The notes: a model not told the origin generated them from the sequence alone. A stretch of DNA of 64,000 bases from Pseudazoarcus sp963975885 (GCA_963975885.1 CAXBIS010000002.1:186001-250000), one strand, 5' to 3'. Counted from the stretch's first letter, positions 16,862 through 26,593 are shown. Made by a program: numbers and translations.

Positions 16862-17590
16862 CTAAGCCTTTCCTTCGTAGTGCCCCGGAAACAGCCGTCG
16901 CATTTCGCCTTCGATCCAGGCTTCCGCCTCGGCGTTGACCTCGTCCGGTTCGCGTCCGGCAGCAAGGATCGGAGGACCGATACTCACGACAACCTCACCA
17001 GGGCGCTTGATCCATGCGTTCTTCGGCCAGAACTCGCCGGCGTTGTGTGCAACCGGAACGACGCTTGCGCCAACGTGCGTGGCCAGCCACGCGCCACCGA
17101 TCTTGTAGCGGCGCGTGGTACCGGGGGCCACGCGCGTGCCTTCCGGGAACACCACCACCCAGAAGCCTTCGTGCAGACGTGCTCCGCCCTGATCGACGAC
17201 TTGTGCGAGCGCATCCTTGCCCGCCTTGCGGTCGATCGCGACGACCGGCATCTGCGCCAACCCCCAGCCGAAGAACGGAATACGCAGCAGCTCGCGCTTG
17301 AGCACGAAGCAGATGGGCGGAAAGATCACCTGGAAGGCCAGCGTCTCCCAGGCCGACTGATGTTTGGCGAGAATGACCGCTGGCTCGTCCGGCAGATTCT
17401 CCCGACCGATGACACGATGGCGGATGCCGAGCACGTGGCGCGCCATCCACATCGCGATGCGGGTCCACGACCCGATGATGCGGTAGCGGGTATGCGCACG
17501 CAGCGGAAAGGTCAGGAACGCGAACAGCGCCCAGGGCGGGATCGTGACCACCAGGCCGAACGCAAAAAGCAGTGAGCGCAACGCGTTCAT
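16862..17590 (-). CDS. plsC: 1-acyl-sn-glycerol-3-phosphate acyltransferase (PlsC family)
   Basis: 242 aa membrane-associated acyltransferase making phosphatidic acid. The acceptor motif HQSAWE is an HX4E variant of the HX4D box (residues about 76-81). The second motif FPEGTRVAPGT and an N-terminal hydrophobic helix (about 5-30) are present. It overlaps gmhB by 4 bases and is the last gene of the leftward run beginning at miaB. Confidence 0.88.
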   Translation of the reverse strand: MNALRSLLFAFGLVVTIPPWALFAFLTFPLRAHTRYRIIGSWTRIAMWMARHVLGIRHRVIGRENLPDEPAVILAKHQSAWETLAFQVIFPPICFVLKRELLRIPFFGWGLAQMPVVAIDRKAGKDALAQVVDQGGARLHEGFWVVVFPEGTRVAPGTTRRYKIGGAWLATHVGASVVPVAHNAGEFWPKNAWIKRPGEVVVSIGPPILAAGREPDEVNAEAEAWIEGEMRRLFPGHYEGKA

Positions 17591-18135
17591 CGATCCAGCG
17601 TCAGGTGGGCGGCCACCGCAGCCAGGTCGGGAAACACCTGCGTGCCCTCGGGCAGCGCGTGCTCCGCCTCGGTTCGCTCACCCTTGCCGGTGAGCACCAG
17701 ATAGGGCTGGGCACCGACCGCCGCCGCCGCCTCCAGATCACGCAGACTGTCGCCGATGACCGGCACCGTAGTCAGATCGACGTTGAAGCGCTCGCCGATC
17801 TCGCGGTACATGCCGGGCTTGGGCTTGCGACAGTCGCAGGTCGAATCGGCCGGGTGCGGACAGAAGAAGACTGCCTCGAGCCGACCACCGACCTGTGCGA
17901 GGCTCTTGATCATCTTGTCGTGGATGGCGTTGAGCATGTCCATACCGAACAGCCCACGTCCGATACCCGACTGGTTGGACGCAACCACCACGCGCCAACC
18001 GTACTGATTGAGTCGCGCGATCGCCTCGAGCGAACCGGGGATGGGCTTCCATTCGTCGGGTGACTTGATGAACTGATCCGAGTCCTGGTTGATCACGCCG
18101 TCGCGATCGAGGATCACGAGTTTCATCGTCAGCAT
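17587..18135 (-). CDS. gmhB: D-glycero-beta-D-manno-heptose-1,7-bisphosphate 7-phosphatase GmhB
   Basis: 182 aa HAD phosphatase for LPS heptose synthesis. Motif I LDRDGVIN, motif II ASNQSG and the zinc loop CPHPADSTCDCRKP (three Cys and one His) define GmhB. The start is ambiguous: GTG 18138, ATG 18135 and ATG 18126 are in frame; 18135 has AGGGG 7 bases upstream and is preferred. It lies 4 bases after glyS. Confidence 0.93.
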   Translation of the reverse strand: MLTMKLVILDRDGVINQDSDQFIKSPDEWKPIPGSLEAIARLNQYGWRVVVASNQSGIGRGLFGMDMLNAIHDKMIKSLAQVGGRLEAVFFCPHPADSTCDCRKPKPGMYREIGERFNVDLTTVPVIGDSLRDLEAAAAVGAQPYLVLTGKGERTEAEHALPEGTQVFPDLAAVAAHLTLDR

Positions 18136-18139
18136 CACG

Positions 18140-20236
18140 TCACCCCTGTGCGTTCAGCCGCGACAGGTCGGCGACGCGGTTCATCAGTGCGGCAAGTCGG
18201 CCCAACAGCGCCAGCCGGTTCTGTCGGGTAAGCGGTTCGTCGGCGTTGACCATGACGTTGTCGAAGAAGCTGTCGACCACGCCGCGCAGCCCGGCCAGTA
18301 CCCGCAGCGCCTCGGTGTAGTTTTCGCTGTCTACATGCGAGCGCACCAGCGGCGCCACTTCCACGACCTGATGGAACAGCGCCTTTTCGGCCTCCTCCTG
18401 AAGCAGTGCGACATCCGGCTCGACCTCGGCCGCACCACTCTTCTTCAGGATGTTGACGATGCGCTTGTTGGCCGCGGCCAAGGCAGCGGCCTCGGGCAGC
18501 GCTGCAAACTCGCGTACCGCCGCCAGCCGCGCGGGGACCTGATCGACACGGGTCGGACGCAAGGCAAGCACGGCGTCGACCTCGTCGACAGGATGACCCG
18601 CGTCCCTCAACTGATGACGCAGACGTTCGAACAGAAAATCGAGCAGGCGCTCCGAGAAGCCCTCCTCGACCAGCACGCCGGGCGCGAAGCCGGAGGCGGC
18701 ATCGGAGACAAGCTCTGCCAGATCGAGCGGCAGCGGCGACTCCATCAGGATGCGCAGCACGCCCAGCGCGGCGCGGCGCAGGCCATAGGGGTCGCGGTCG
18801 CCGGTGGGCATCTGGCCGATACCGAAGAAACCCACCAGCGCGTCGAGCTTGTCGGCCAGCGCCACCGCGCAGGCGACGTTTCCTGCGGGCAGCTCGTCGC
18901 CGGCAAAACGCGGCCGGTAATGGGCGGCGATGGCGTCGGCAACGACCTGGTCTTCACCATCGGCGAGCGCGTAGTGGCGACCCATGAAGCCTTGCAATTC
19001 GGGAAACTCGCCGACCATCTCGGTGACGAGGTCAGCCTTGGCGAGTTTCGCGGCACGCTTGGCCGCTGCGCTGTCGGCGCGCAGGCGCGAGGCGATGTGC
19101 CCGGCCAGGCGCTCCAGCCGTCCGATGCGCTCGAGCTGGCTGCCGAGCTTGTTGTGATAGACCACCGGGCCCAGGCGCGGCAGACGCGCCTCCAGGGGCT
19201 GACGACGGTCCTGTTCGAGAAAGAAGCGCGCGTCCGCCAGGCGCGGGCGCACCACGCGCTGGTTGCCCGCGACGATGTTGGACGGATCGGCCACACGCAT
19301 GTTCGACACGATCAGGAAACGGTTGAGCAGCCGCCCCTTGTCGTCGAACAGCGGGAAGTACTTCTGGTTGGCGCGCATCGTCAGGATCAGGCACTCCTGC
19401 GGCACGGAGAGGAATTCGGCTTCGAATTCACCGACGTACACACTGGGGTGTTCGACCAGCGCAGTGACTTCGTCGAGCAGGTCAGCATAGTCGCCCAACG
19501 AGGCCTTCTCCTGCGCGGCGGTCGCCTGCAACTGGCGCTCGATTTCGTCGCGACGCTCGGCAAAATGCGGCACCACCTTGCCTTCGGCCAGCAGCGTCGG
19601 CTCCCACGCCTCGGCGCCGGCGATATCGATCGTGCCGCGACTCATGAAGCGGTGACCCAGCGAGGTCCGACCCGCTTCCAGTCCCAGCACGCTGCCCGGC
19701 ACGACGCGTTCGCCGTGCAGCATCACGAGACGATGGACCGGCCGCACGAACTGCACGTCCGATGCGCCCCAGCGCATCAGCTTCGGAATCGGCAACGCGC
19801 GCACGGCTTCATTGACGATGTCGGCGAGCACCGCATCGAGTCGCGCGCCCTGCTCGGTGCGGGTATGGAACAGGGCTTCGGCCTTGCCGTCGACGCGGCG
19901 CTCGAAGCCTGCGATCGCATCCTCGGCAATGCCGCGCGCGGCTAGCTTCTTGAGCAGGGCCTGGCTCGGGCGGCCTTCAGCGTCAAAGGCTACCTGCACC
20001 GGCATGATCTTTTCGGTGACCTCCTGCTCGCCGGCCTGTGCTGCGACGTCAGGCACAAAGACAGCAATGCGACGAGGGGTCGCATAGGTTCTCACGCCCT
20101 GAGGGATGCGATCCTTGAGATGCAACCGCACAAGCCCGTTCAGGACTTTGTCTGCAAACACCTCAGACAGGTTCGCCAGCGCTTTGGGCGGCAGTTCCTC
20201 GGTGACGAGTTCGACGATCAGGTGAGCCTTGTCCAT
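18140..20236 (-). CDS. glyS: Glycyl-tRNA synthetase beta subunit
   Basis: 698 aa, the large subunit of the alpha2beta2 bacterial GlyRS, responsible mainly for tRNA recognition. Family features: LIVELVTEELPPKAL at the N-terminus, TEQGARLDAVLADIV, and the HD-like and anticodon-binding regions in the C-terminal third. The ATG at 20236 overlaps the glyQ stop (TGATG); a GTG one codon earlier is also possible. Confidence 0.97.
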   Translation of the reverse strand: MDKAHLIVELVTEELPPKALANLSEVFADKVLNGLVRLHLKDRIPQGVRTYATPRRIAVFVPDVAAQAGEQEVTEKIMPVQVAFDAEGRPSQALLKKLAARGIAEDAIAGFERRVDGKAEALFHTRTEQGARLDAVLADIVNEAVRALPIPKLMRWGASDVQFVRPVHRLVMLHGERVVPGSVLGLEAGRTSLGHRFMSRGTIDIAGAEAWEPTLLAEGKVVPHFAERRDEIERQLQATAAQEKASLGDYADLLDEVTALVEHPSVYVGEFEAEFLSVPQECLILTMRANQKYFPLFDDKGRLLNRFLIVSNMRVADPSNIVAGNQRVVRPRLADARFFLEQDRRQPLEARLPRLGPVVYHNKLGSQLERIGRLERLAGHIASRLRADSAAAKRAAKLAKADLVTEMVGEFPELQGFMGRHYALADGEDQVVADAIAAHYRPRFAGDELPAGNVACAVALADKLDALVGFFGIGQMPTGDRDPYGLRRAALGVLRILMESPLPLDLAELVSDAASGFAPGVLVEEGFSERLLDFLFERLRHQLRDAGHPVDEVDAVLALRPTRVDQVPARLAAVREFAALPEAAALAAANKRIVNILKKSGAAEVEPDVALLQEEAEKALFHQVVEVAPLVRSHVDSENYTEALRVLAGLRGVVDSFFDNVMVNADEPLTRQNRLALLGRLAALMNRVADLSRLNAQG

Positions 20237-21162
20237 CACGCCACCTCCCGTGCCGCAGCCTCGGCCTTCGCGAGCATCGGAAATCCGAGCACCTCGCGCG
20301 ATTCCAGATACGCTGCAGCCACGGCCCGCGACAGGTTGCGGATGCGGCCGATGTAGGTCGCACGCTCGGTGACCGAGATCGCGCCGCGCGCGTCGAGCAG
20401 GTTGAAGGTATGACCGGCCTTGAGCACCATCTCGTAGGCCGGCAGGGCCAGCCCCGCCTCAATCAGGCGCTTGGCCTCCGACTCGTAGTTGCCGAACTGC
20501 GAGAACAGGAACTCGACGTTGGCGTGCTCGAAGTTGTAGCGCGACTGCTCGACCTCGTTCTGGTGATAGACGTCGCCGTAGGTCACTTCGGTGCCATCCG
20601 GATACACGGTCCACACCAGGTCATAGACGTTCTCGACGTCCTGCAGATACATCGCGAGGCGCTCGATGCCATAGGTGATCTCGCCCAGCACCGGCTTGCA
20701 GTCGATGCCGCCAACCTGCTGGAAGTAGGTGAACTGCGTCACTTCCATGCCATCCAGCCAGACCTCCCAGCCCAGGCCCCAGGCACCCAGCGTGGGGTTT
20801 TCCCAGTCGTCTTCGACGAAGCGGATGTCGTGCACCATCGGGTCGATGCCAAGTGCACGCAGGCTGTCCAGATACAGCTCCTGGATGTCGGGCGGCGAAG
20901 GCTTGAGGGCCACCTGGTACTGATAGTAGTGCTGAAGTCGGTTCGGATTCTCTCCGTAACGGCCGTCCTTGGGACGACGCGAAGGCTGCACGTAGGCCGC
21001 GTTCCACGGCTCGGGACCGATCGCCCGCAAGCAGGTGGCCGGATGCGAGGTGCCGGCGCCGACCTCGATGTCGAGCGGCTGGAGCAAGGCGCAACCGCGC
21101 TCGCCCCAGTAGTTCGCGAGAGTCTGGATGATCTGCTGGAAAGTCGGTCTGGTCGCTGACAT
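20236..21162 (-). CDS. glyQ: Glycyl-tRNA synthetase alpha subunit
   Basis: 308 aa class II aminoacyl-tRNA synthetase catalytic subunit. The N-terminal TFQQIIQTLANYWGERGC, GAGTSHPATCLRAIGPEPW and YVQPSRRPKDGRYGENPNR stretches are diagnostic. It activates glycine and works with GlyS directly downstream. lnt lies 44 bases upstream on the same strand. Confidence 0.98.
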   Translation of the reverse strand: MSATRPTFQQIIQTLANYWGERGCALLQPLDIEVGAGTSHPATCLRAIGPEPWNAAYVQPSRRPKDGRYGENPNRLQHYYQYQVALKPSPPDIQELYLDSLRALGIDPMVHDIRFVEDDWENPTLGAWGLGWEVWLDGMEVTQFTYFQQVGGIDCKPVLGEITYGIERLAMYLQDVENVYDLVWTVYPDGTEVTYGDVYHQNEVEQSRYNFEHANVEFLFSQFGNYESEAKRLIEAGLALPAYEMVLKAGHTFNLLDARGAISVTERATYIGRIRNLSRAVAAAYLESREVLGFPMLAKAEAAAREVA

Positions 21163-21206
21163 GGTCCCCGGTTCGGCAAGGCAAAGGACAGGATTTTACC
21201 GGCTAT

Positions 21207-22724
21207 TCATGCTTCCGGGCGACGGCGCCAGACATGCGGGGTCGCGGCGCCGCCGAAAACGCGCATCACCATGCCGAAGGCAAGCGCCAGTGCGGCGAGC
21301 AGCAAGGGCGCATGATCGCCCCACCGCGCGTAGGGTGTGAGTCCAACGTATCCGCGTACCTCGGCGTGCAGCACGCCGCGCTCGAACTGCGGCAGCGCCG
21401 CCTCGACATGCCCCGTGGGCAGCACCACGGCGGTCATGCCGGTGTTGGTCGAACGCAGCATCGGCCTGCCGCTCTCCATCGCGCGCACCCGCGAAATCTG
21501 CAGATGTTGAGGCTGTGCGAACGAATGTCCGTACCAGGCCAGGTTGGACACGTTGAGCATCAGCGTCGCCTCCGGCAAGGCGTGGAGCAGCTCGCGCCCG
21601 AACAGATCCTCGTAGCAGATGTTCACGGCAATGCGCTGACCGGCCACCGCCAGCGGCGGCTGATCACTCGCGCCCGGCGTCTGGTCCGACATCGGAATGT
21701 CGGCCAGCGCGTAGAACCAGCCAAACAACGGCGGCGAATACTCCCCGAACGGCACCAGATGGCGTTTGGCATAGGACTGCGAGGGCGAGTCCCCCAGACT
21801 GGTCACGGCGTTGAAGATCCGCCCCTCGTCGTCGCGCAGGAAGACCCCGAGGATCAGGTCCGAACCGTTGCGGCGCGCGCGCGAGTCAAGAAAATCGAGA
21901 TAACCCGTCGGCAGGCGCTCGGCGATCAGTGGCAGCGTGGACTCGGGCATCACGACCAGCTCCGCGCCTTCGACATCGGACAATTCGATGTTCAGATCCA
22001 GCCACTCGCGCACACGCTCGGGACGCCACTTGAGGTCCTGAGCAATGTCGGTCTGCACCAGGGCGACGCGCAGCGGGGGCCCTTCGGGAGCGACCCATAC
22101 GCGCGTTGCGGCATGCATCGCGACGAAAATCACCGCAACGAAGGCAATCGCCGCTGCCGCGGCCGGCACGAAGCTGCGCCAGCGCACACTGGCGGCCAGC
22201 GCCGCGACGAAGGCGACCACCCCGCCGACCCCATAGACGCCGAGCACCGGAAACAGGCTCGCGAGCGGACTGGGCGGCGTCTGCGTATAGCCGACGGCGA
22301 GCCATGGAAAACCCGTGAACAACCAGCCGCGCAGCATCTCGGAGAGGATCCACAGGCCGGCGAAAAGCGCAGCCCGGCCTGCTGCCGGTCCACGGCGCAG
22401 ATGCACGTAACAGCCGCCGACGAGCGCCGGATAGAGTGCGAGATAGGCGCAGAACAGCCCGATCGCCAGCCCCGCCACGGGTGCAGGCATGCCGCCGTAG
22501 CGATGCAGCGCAACGAACAACCAGGACACGCCAGCGACGAAGGCGCCCAGACCCCATGCAAAACCCAGCCACGCGCCCTCGCGCGTGGCCGATGCACGCT
22601 CGAGCAACCACACCAGGACTCCGAGGGCGGCGAAAACGACAAAAAAGGCTTGAAACGGCGCATACGCCAGGACCGAAGCCGCGCCGGCGAGGAAACACGC
22701 CGGAACCGCAATGGCCCTGCGCAT
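21207..22724 (-). CDS. lnt: Apolipoprotein N-acyltransferase Lnt
   Basis: 505 aa inner-membrane enzyme, the last step of lipoprotein maturation. About seven membrane segments lie in the first 200 residues, followed by a periplasmic nitrilase-like domain. The catalytic triad is visible as Glu in VVMPESTLP, Lys in YAKRHLVPFGEY and Cys in NICYEDLFG. One C-terminal helix ends the protein. It overlaps corC by one base (TGATG), the conserved ybeY-corC-lnt arrangement. Confidence 0.96.
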   Translation of the reverse strand: MRRAIAVPACFLAGAASVLAYAPFQAFFVVFAALGVLVWLLERASATREGAWLGFAWGLGAFVAGVSWLFVALHRYGGMPAPVAGLAIGLFCAYLALYPALVGGCYVHLRRGPAAGRAALFAGLWILSEMLRGWLFTGFPWLAVGYTQTPPSPLASLFPVLGVYGVGGVVAFVAALAASVRWRSFVPAAAAAIAFVAVIFVAMHAATRVWVAPEGPPLRVALVQTDIAQDLKWRPERVREWLDLNIELSDVEGAELVVMPESTLPLIAERLPTGYLDFLDSRARRNGSDLILGVFLRDDEGRIFNAVTSLGDSPSQSYAKRHLVPFGEYSPPLFGWFYALADIPMSDQTPGASDQPPLAVAGQRIAVNICYEDLFGRELLHALPEATLMLNVSNLAWYGHSFAQPQHLQISRVRAMESGRPMLRSTNTGMTAVVLPTGHVEAALPQFERGVLHAEVRGYVGLTPYARWGDHAPLLLAALALAFGMVMRVFGGAATPHVWRRRPEA

Positions 22725-23575
22725 CAGTCCTCGTCGGCCGCGTCGGCCCCGGTCGGCGCAACGCGTTCGATCAGCAGCGTATACACGCGACGACTGTCCG
22801 CGCGCATGACCTGGATTCGCAGACCGTCCAACTCCACGACCTCGCCACGCTTGGGCAGACGCCCCAGATGGCGGATGACGAGCCCACCAATGGTGTCGGT
22901 CTCGTCATCGCTGAAGCTGGTTTCGAAGGCGTGGTTGAAGTCCTCGATCTCGGTCGTGGCCTTGACGCGGTAGCGCCCGCTCTGGTCGAGCCGGATGCTG
23001 TCGCCGAGTTCGTCGAAGTCGTACTCGTCCTCGATGTCGCCGACGATCTGCTCGAGCACGTCCTCGATCGTCACCACGCCGGACACACCACCGTACTCGT
23101 CGACGACGATGGCCATGTGATTGCGGCTCACGCGGAACTCGCGCAGCAGCACGTTCAGACGCTTGGATTCAGGCACGAAAACGGCCGGACGCAGCATGCC
23201 GCGCAGGTCGAACTCGCGCCCCGCGTAGTAGCGCAGCAAATCCTTGGCGAGCAGGATGCCAACCACGTCGTCCTTGTTCTCGCCCACCGCCGGAAACCGA
23301 GAATGCGCCGTCTCGACGACGAAATCGGCGATTTTCTCGACAGGATCATCCAGGTGGACGACGTCCATTTGAGCGCGTGGAATCATCACTTCGCGCACCT
23401 GCATGTCGGACATCTGCAGGGCACCTTCGATGATGGAGAGTGCGTCCGGATCGATCAGGCTGCGATCGCAGGCCGAGCGCAGTCGCGCGAGGAGGTCATC
23501 GCGATCTTCCGGCTCGCGCGACAGCAGCGCCGAAAGTCGCTCCAGTAACGAGGGTTTGTCTGAGGGACTGTCCAT
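22724..23575 (-). CDS. corC: CorC/HlyC family CBS-domain protein
   Basis: 283 aa, cytosolic. Two CBS domains (about 60-185; VREVMIPRAQMDVV, then VSGVVTIEDVLEQIVGDIEDE) are followed by a CorC_HlyC transporter-associated domain (about 195-275). Linked to magnesium/cobalt efflux and envelope stress in enterobacteria. The start at 23575 (MDSPSDKP) has AAGGA nearby and matches related proteins; an in-frame ATG at 23617 is the alternative. Confidence 0.9.
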   Translation of the reverse strand: MDSPSDKPSLLERLSALLSREPEDRDDLLARLRSACDRSLIDPDALSIIEGALQMSDMQVREVMIPRAQMDVVHLDDPVEKIADFVVETAHSRFPAVGENKDDVVGILLAKDLLRYYAGREFDLRGMLRPAVFVPESKRLNVLLREFRVSRNHMAIVVDEYGGVSGVVTIEDVLEQIVGDIEDEYDFDELGDSIRLDQSGRYRVKATTEIEDFNHAFETSFSDDETDTIGGLVIRHLGRLPKRGEVVELDGLRIQVMRADSRRVYTLLIERVAPTGADAADED

Positions 23576-23645
23576 TTTCCTTGGTGGAGTGAAGAACGGG
23601 GATTTGAGCGCATCCATCGCCCAAATCCTCGGCCTTCACGCACAC

Positions 23646-24134
23646 TCACGCATAGGGATCGCCGTAACCGAGCGTTGCGAGAATCGCGGTTTCCAGCGCC
23701 TCCATCTCATCGGCCTCGGAAGCCGTCTCATGATCGAAACCCTGCAAATGCAGCATACCATGCACCATCAGGTGGGCGAAGTGCGCATCCAGCGGCTTGC
23801 CCTGTTCGAGCGCCTCACGCGACACCACCGGTGCGCACAGCACGATGTCCCCAAATAGCGGCATCCCTGGCACCGGAGCGTCGTCATAGACGAAGGTCAG
23901 CACATTGGTTGCATAGTCGCGTCCACGGTAGTCACGGTTGAGGGCTCGGCCCTCATCCTCGCCGACAACCCGTACCGCCACTTCAATCGAATGATCGCGT
24001 AGCGCCGCGCGGGCCCAGCGGCGCAACTCGGGGGCACGCGGCACGCCCGCGCGCTCATGTGCCTTGAGCGCGCGTTGCACCGTCAATGCGAGTGTCGGAC
24101 GGCACTGTTGCAGCAAGGTGTCAGTGGAACTCAT
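23646..24134 (-). CDS. ybeY: Endoribonuclease YbeY
   Basis: 162 aa zinc metalloprotein for 16S rRNA 3'-end maturation and ribosome quality control. The zinc motif H3XH5XGXDH is seen as HGMLHLQGFDH in the C-terminal third; RDYRGRDYATNVLTF is the other conserved stretch. It overlaps phoH by 4 bases. Confidence 0.95.
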   Translation of the reverse strand: MSSTDTLLQQCRPTLALTVQRALKAHERAGVPRAPELRRWARAALRDHSIEVAVRVVGEDEGRALNRDYRGRDYATNVLTFVYDDAPVPGMPLFGDIVLCAPVVSREALEQGKPLDAHFAHLMVHGMLHLQGFDHETASEADEMEALETAILATLGYGDPYA

Positions 24135-25120
24135 TCGCGCCCGGCGTCTTCCCGGCGCGCCTTCGCCGCCGCCTCGCGCGCGAGTTGCGCCTGCTCGTAG
24201 GCATCGACGATGCGCGCCACCAGCGGGTGGCGCACGACATCCTCGCGGCCGAACTCGGTGAAGGCGATACCACGCACGTCGGAGAGTATCTCGCGCGCTT
24301 CGCGCAGGCCGCTCTTCTGACCGCGCGGCAGGTCGACCTGGGTGAGGTCGCCAGTGACCACCGCGCGCCCGCCGATACCGATGCGGGTCAGGAACATCTT
24401 CATCTGCTCGGGCGAGGTGTTCTGCGCTTCGTCCAGAATGATGAAGGCGTGGTTGAGCGTGCGCCCGCGCATGAAGGCCAGTGGCGCGATCTCGATGCTG
24501 CCGCGCTCGAACAGCTTGGCCACGCGATCGAAGCCCATCAGATCGTAGAGTGCATCGTAGAGCGGCCGCAGATACGGGTCGACCTTCTGCGCCAGGTCGC
24601 CGGGCAGGAAGCCCAGTCGTTCGCCCGCCTCGACCGCGGGACGGGTAAGGATGATGCGCTCGACCATCTCGCGCTCGAAGGCGTCGACCGCGCTGGCCAC
24701 CGCCAGATAGGTCTTGCCGGTACCGGCCGGGCCAATGCCGAAGGTGATGTCGTGCGCCTGGATATTGGCCAGATACTCGACCTGACGTGGCGTGCGCCCG
24801 TGCAACTCGGCCTTGCGCGTAAGAAGTTTCGGCGAGGCAGGCACCCCGCTCGGCGCATCGCCACGCACGGACACCTCGACCAGTCCCAGCTGGATGTCGT
24901 CGGTCGAAAGGTGTCCGTCGGCATGGTCATAGAAGCGGCGTAACGCGCTCGCGGCCAATTCGGATTTGGCGCCACTCAGGGAAAAACGCTCGCCGCGGCG
25001 CACGATACCCACATCGAAGGCGGATTCGATCTGGCGCAGATTCTCGTCCAGTGACCCGCAAAGGTTGGCCAGCCGCACGTTGTCGACCGGATCGAACACC
25101 ACTTCCACGGCTGCAACCAT
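24131..25120 (-). CDS. ybeZ: PhoH-like ATPase (YbeZ)
   Basis: 329 aa. An N-terminal KH-like segment is followed by a PhoH P-loop domain: Walker A GPAGTGKTYLAV (about 126-137) and Walker B-like AFIILDEAQNT. YbeZ partners YbeY in RNA metabolism. The ATG at 25120 overlaps the miaB stop by one base; a long extension upstream lies inside miaB. Confidence 0.93.
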   Translation of the reverse strand: MVAAVEVVFDPVDNVRLANLCGSLDENLRQIESAFDVGIVRRGERFSLSGAKSELAASALRRFYDHADGHLSTDDIQLGLVEVSVRGDAPSGVPASPKLLTRKAELHGRTPRQVEYLANIQAHDITFGIGPAGTGKTYLAVASAVDAFEREMVERIILTRPAVEAGERLGFLPGDLAQKVDPYLRPLYDALYDLMGFDRVAKLFERGSIEIAPLAFMRGRTLNHAFIILDEAQNTSPEQMKMFLTRIGIGGRAVVTGDLTQVDLPRGQKSGLREAREILSDVRGIAFTEFGREDVVRHPLVARIVDAYEQAQLAREAAAKARREDAGRE

Positions 25121-26457
25121 CACGACTCCCGCAACACGATCTCGCCGCGCAGGCTGTGCGGCAGCGCGGCGGTAATCGTTACATCGACGAACTGCCCGAC
25201 CAGACGCGGGTTGCCCGGAAAGTTGACCACGCGGTTGTTGGCCGTGCGACCGGCCAGTTCGCCCTCGCCCTTCTTCGCCGGCCCCTCGACCAGAATGCTC
25301 TGCACGCTTCCAACCATGGCTTCGCTGATCACCCGCGCCTGCTCCTCGATGCGCTTTTGCAAGCGCGCCAGCCACCGCAGCTTGGTGGTCTGCGGCACCG
25401 GGTCTTCAAGGTCGGCGGCCGGCGTGCCCGGCCGAGCGCTGTAGACGAAGCTGAACGAGGCGTCGAAGCCGACATCGTCGATGAGCTGCATGGTCTTTTC
25501 AAAATCATCCTCGGTCTCGCCCGGGAAACCGACGATGAAGTCCGACGACAACGAAAGGTCCGGGCGCACTGCCCGCAACTTGCGGATCAGCGACTTGTAC
25601 TCGATCACTGTGTAACCACGCTTCATCGCCGCCAGCACGCGGTCGGACCCGCTCTGCACGGGCAGGTGCAGATGACTGACCAGCTTCGGGATCTTCGCGT
25701 AGGCATCGATCACGCGCTGCGTCATCTCGCGAGGGTGGGACGTGGTGTAGCGCAGACGCTCGATGCCCGGCACTTCGGCCACGCACTCGAGCAGAAAGGC
25801 GAAGTCGCCCTGCTCATCACCGCCCTTGGCGATCGGCCCGCGCCAGGCATTGACGTTCTGCCCCAGCAGCGTGATCTCACTGACGCCTTGCTGAGCCAGC
25901 CCGGCGATCTCGGTCAGGATGTCGTCGAGCGGACGCGATACTTCCTCGCCGCGCGTGTAGGGCACGACGCAGAAACTGCAGTATTTGGAACAGCCTTCCA
26001 TGATCGATACGAAAGCGCTCGCCCCATCCACGCGCGGCGGCGGGAGGTTGTCGAACTTCTCGATCTCGGGAAACGTGATGTCGACCTGCGAGCGCCCGCT
26101 GCGGCGGCGCTCGGCGATGAGCGCAGGCAAGCGGTGCAGCGTCTGCGGCCCGAACACCAGATCCACGAACGGCGCGCGCGTAACGATCGCCTCGCCTTCC
26201 TGACTGGCCACACAGCCACCCACGCCGATGATCAGATCCGGGCGCGCCTGCTTGAGATGCCTTACCCGCCCGAGATCGTGAAACACCCGCTCCTGCGCCT
26301 TCTCACGCACCGAACAGGTATTGAACAGGATCACATCCGCCTCTTCCGGGTCGTCGGTCTTGACCAGGCCCTCGCCGGCCCCGAGCACGTCGGCCATCTT
26401 GTCCGAGTCGTACTCGTTCATCTGGCAGCCGAAGGTGCGGATGTACAGTTTTTTCAT
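25120..26457 (-). CDS. miaB: tRNA-2-methylthio-N6-dimethylallyladenosine synthase MiaB
   Basis: 445 aa radical-SAM methylthiotransferase for ms2i6A37. The N-terminal UPF0004 cluster cysteines are in FGCQMN, FNTCSVRE and GGCVAS; the radical-SAM CX3CX2C motif is CSKYCSFC (about 151-158). A C-terminal TRAM domain (about 375-440) follows. First gene of the leftward miaB-ybeZ-ybeY-corC-lnt unit and divergent from tRNA-Met. Confidence 0.97.
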   Translation of the reverse strand: MKKLYIRTFGCQMNEYDSDKMADVLGAGEGLVKTDDPEEADVILFNTCSVREKAQERVFHDLGRVRHLKQARPDLIIGVGGCVASQEGEAIVTRAPFVDLVFGPQTLHRLPALIAERRRSGRSQVDITFPEIEKFDNLPPPRVDGASAFVSIMEGCSKYCSFCVVPYTRGEEVSRPLDDILTEIAGLAQQGVSEITLLGQNVNAWRGPIAKGGDEQGDFAFLLECVAEVPGIERLRYTTSHPREMTQRVIDAYAKIPKLVSHLHLPVQSGSDRVLAAMKRGYTVIEYKSLIRKLRAVRPDLSLSSDFIVGFPGETEDDFEKTMQLIDDVGFDASFSFVYSARPGTPAADLEDPVPQTTKLRWLARLQKRIEEQARVISEAMVGSVQSILVEGPAKKGEGELAGRTANNRVVNFPGNPRLVGQFVDVTITAALPHSLRGEIVLRES

Positions 26458-26474
26458 CAGTTCGATCGTGTTGC

Positions 26475-26504
26475 TTGACGTTGAGTTTGGACTACCGCTA
26501 TATT
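26475..26504 (+). promoter_or_regulatory. Promoter of tRNA-Met
   Basis: TTGACG (26475-26480), an 18-base spacer and TATATT (26499-26504), 12 bases before the mature tRNA 5' end. A good sigma70 arrangement for a stable RNA gene. Confidence 0.7.
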
Positions 26505-26516
26505 AGCAGGCTTGTC

Positions 26517-26593
26517 GGTGATGTAGCTCAGACGGTTAGAGCGATGGATTCATAACCCATAGGTCGGCGGTTCGATTCCGCCCATCACCACCA
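26517..26593 (+). tRNA. tRNA-Met (CAT anticodon)
   Basis: 77 nt including an encoded CCA. The acceptor stem GGTGATG / CATCACC pairs fully, with discriminator A. D-stem GCTC/GAGC; anticodon loop TTCATAA; T-arm GGCGG-TTCGATT-CCGCC. The fully paired first acceptor position argues for the elongator rather than the initiator tRNA. The innermost anticodon-stem pair (26548 A with 26556 C) is a mismatch. Confidence 0.96.

Noticed and set aside
16862..17590. PlsC inactive because the HX4D box has Glu
   Set aside because: HX4E variants occur in this acyltransferase superfamily and the second motif is intact, so loss of activity is not supported.
18089..19945. Plus-strand open frame of 618 codons
   Set aside because: Lies entirely antisense to glyS, with no family similarity or ribosome binding site.
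21234..22973. Plus-strand open frame of 579 codons
   Set aside because: Antisense to lnt and corC; composition is that of a shadow frame.
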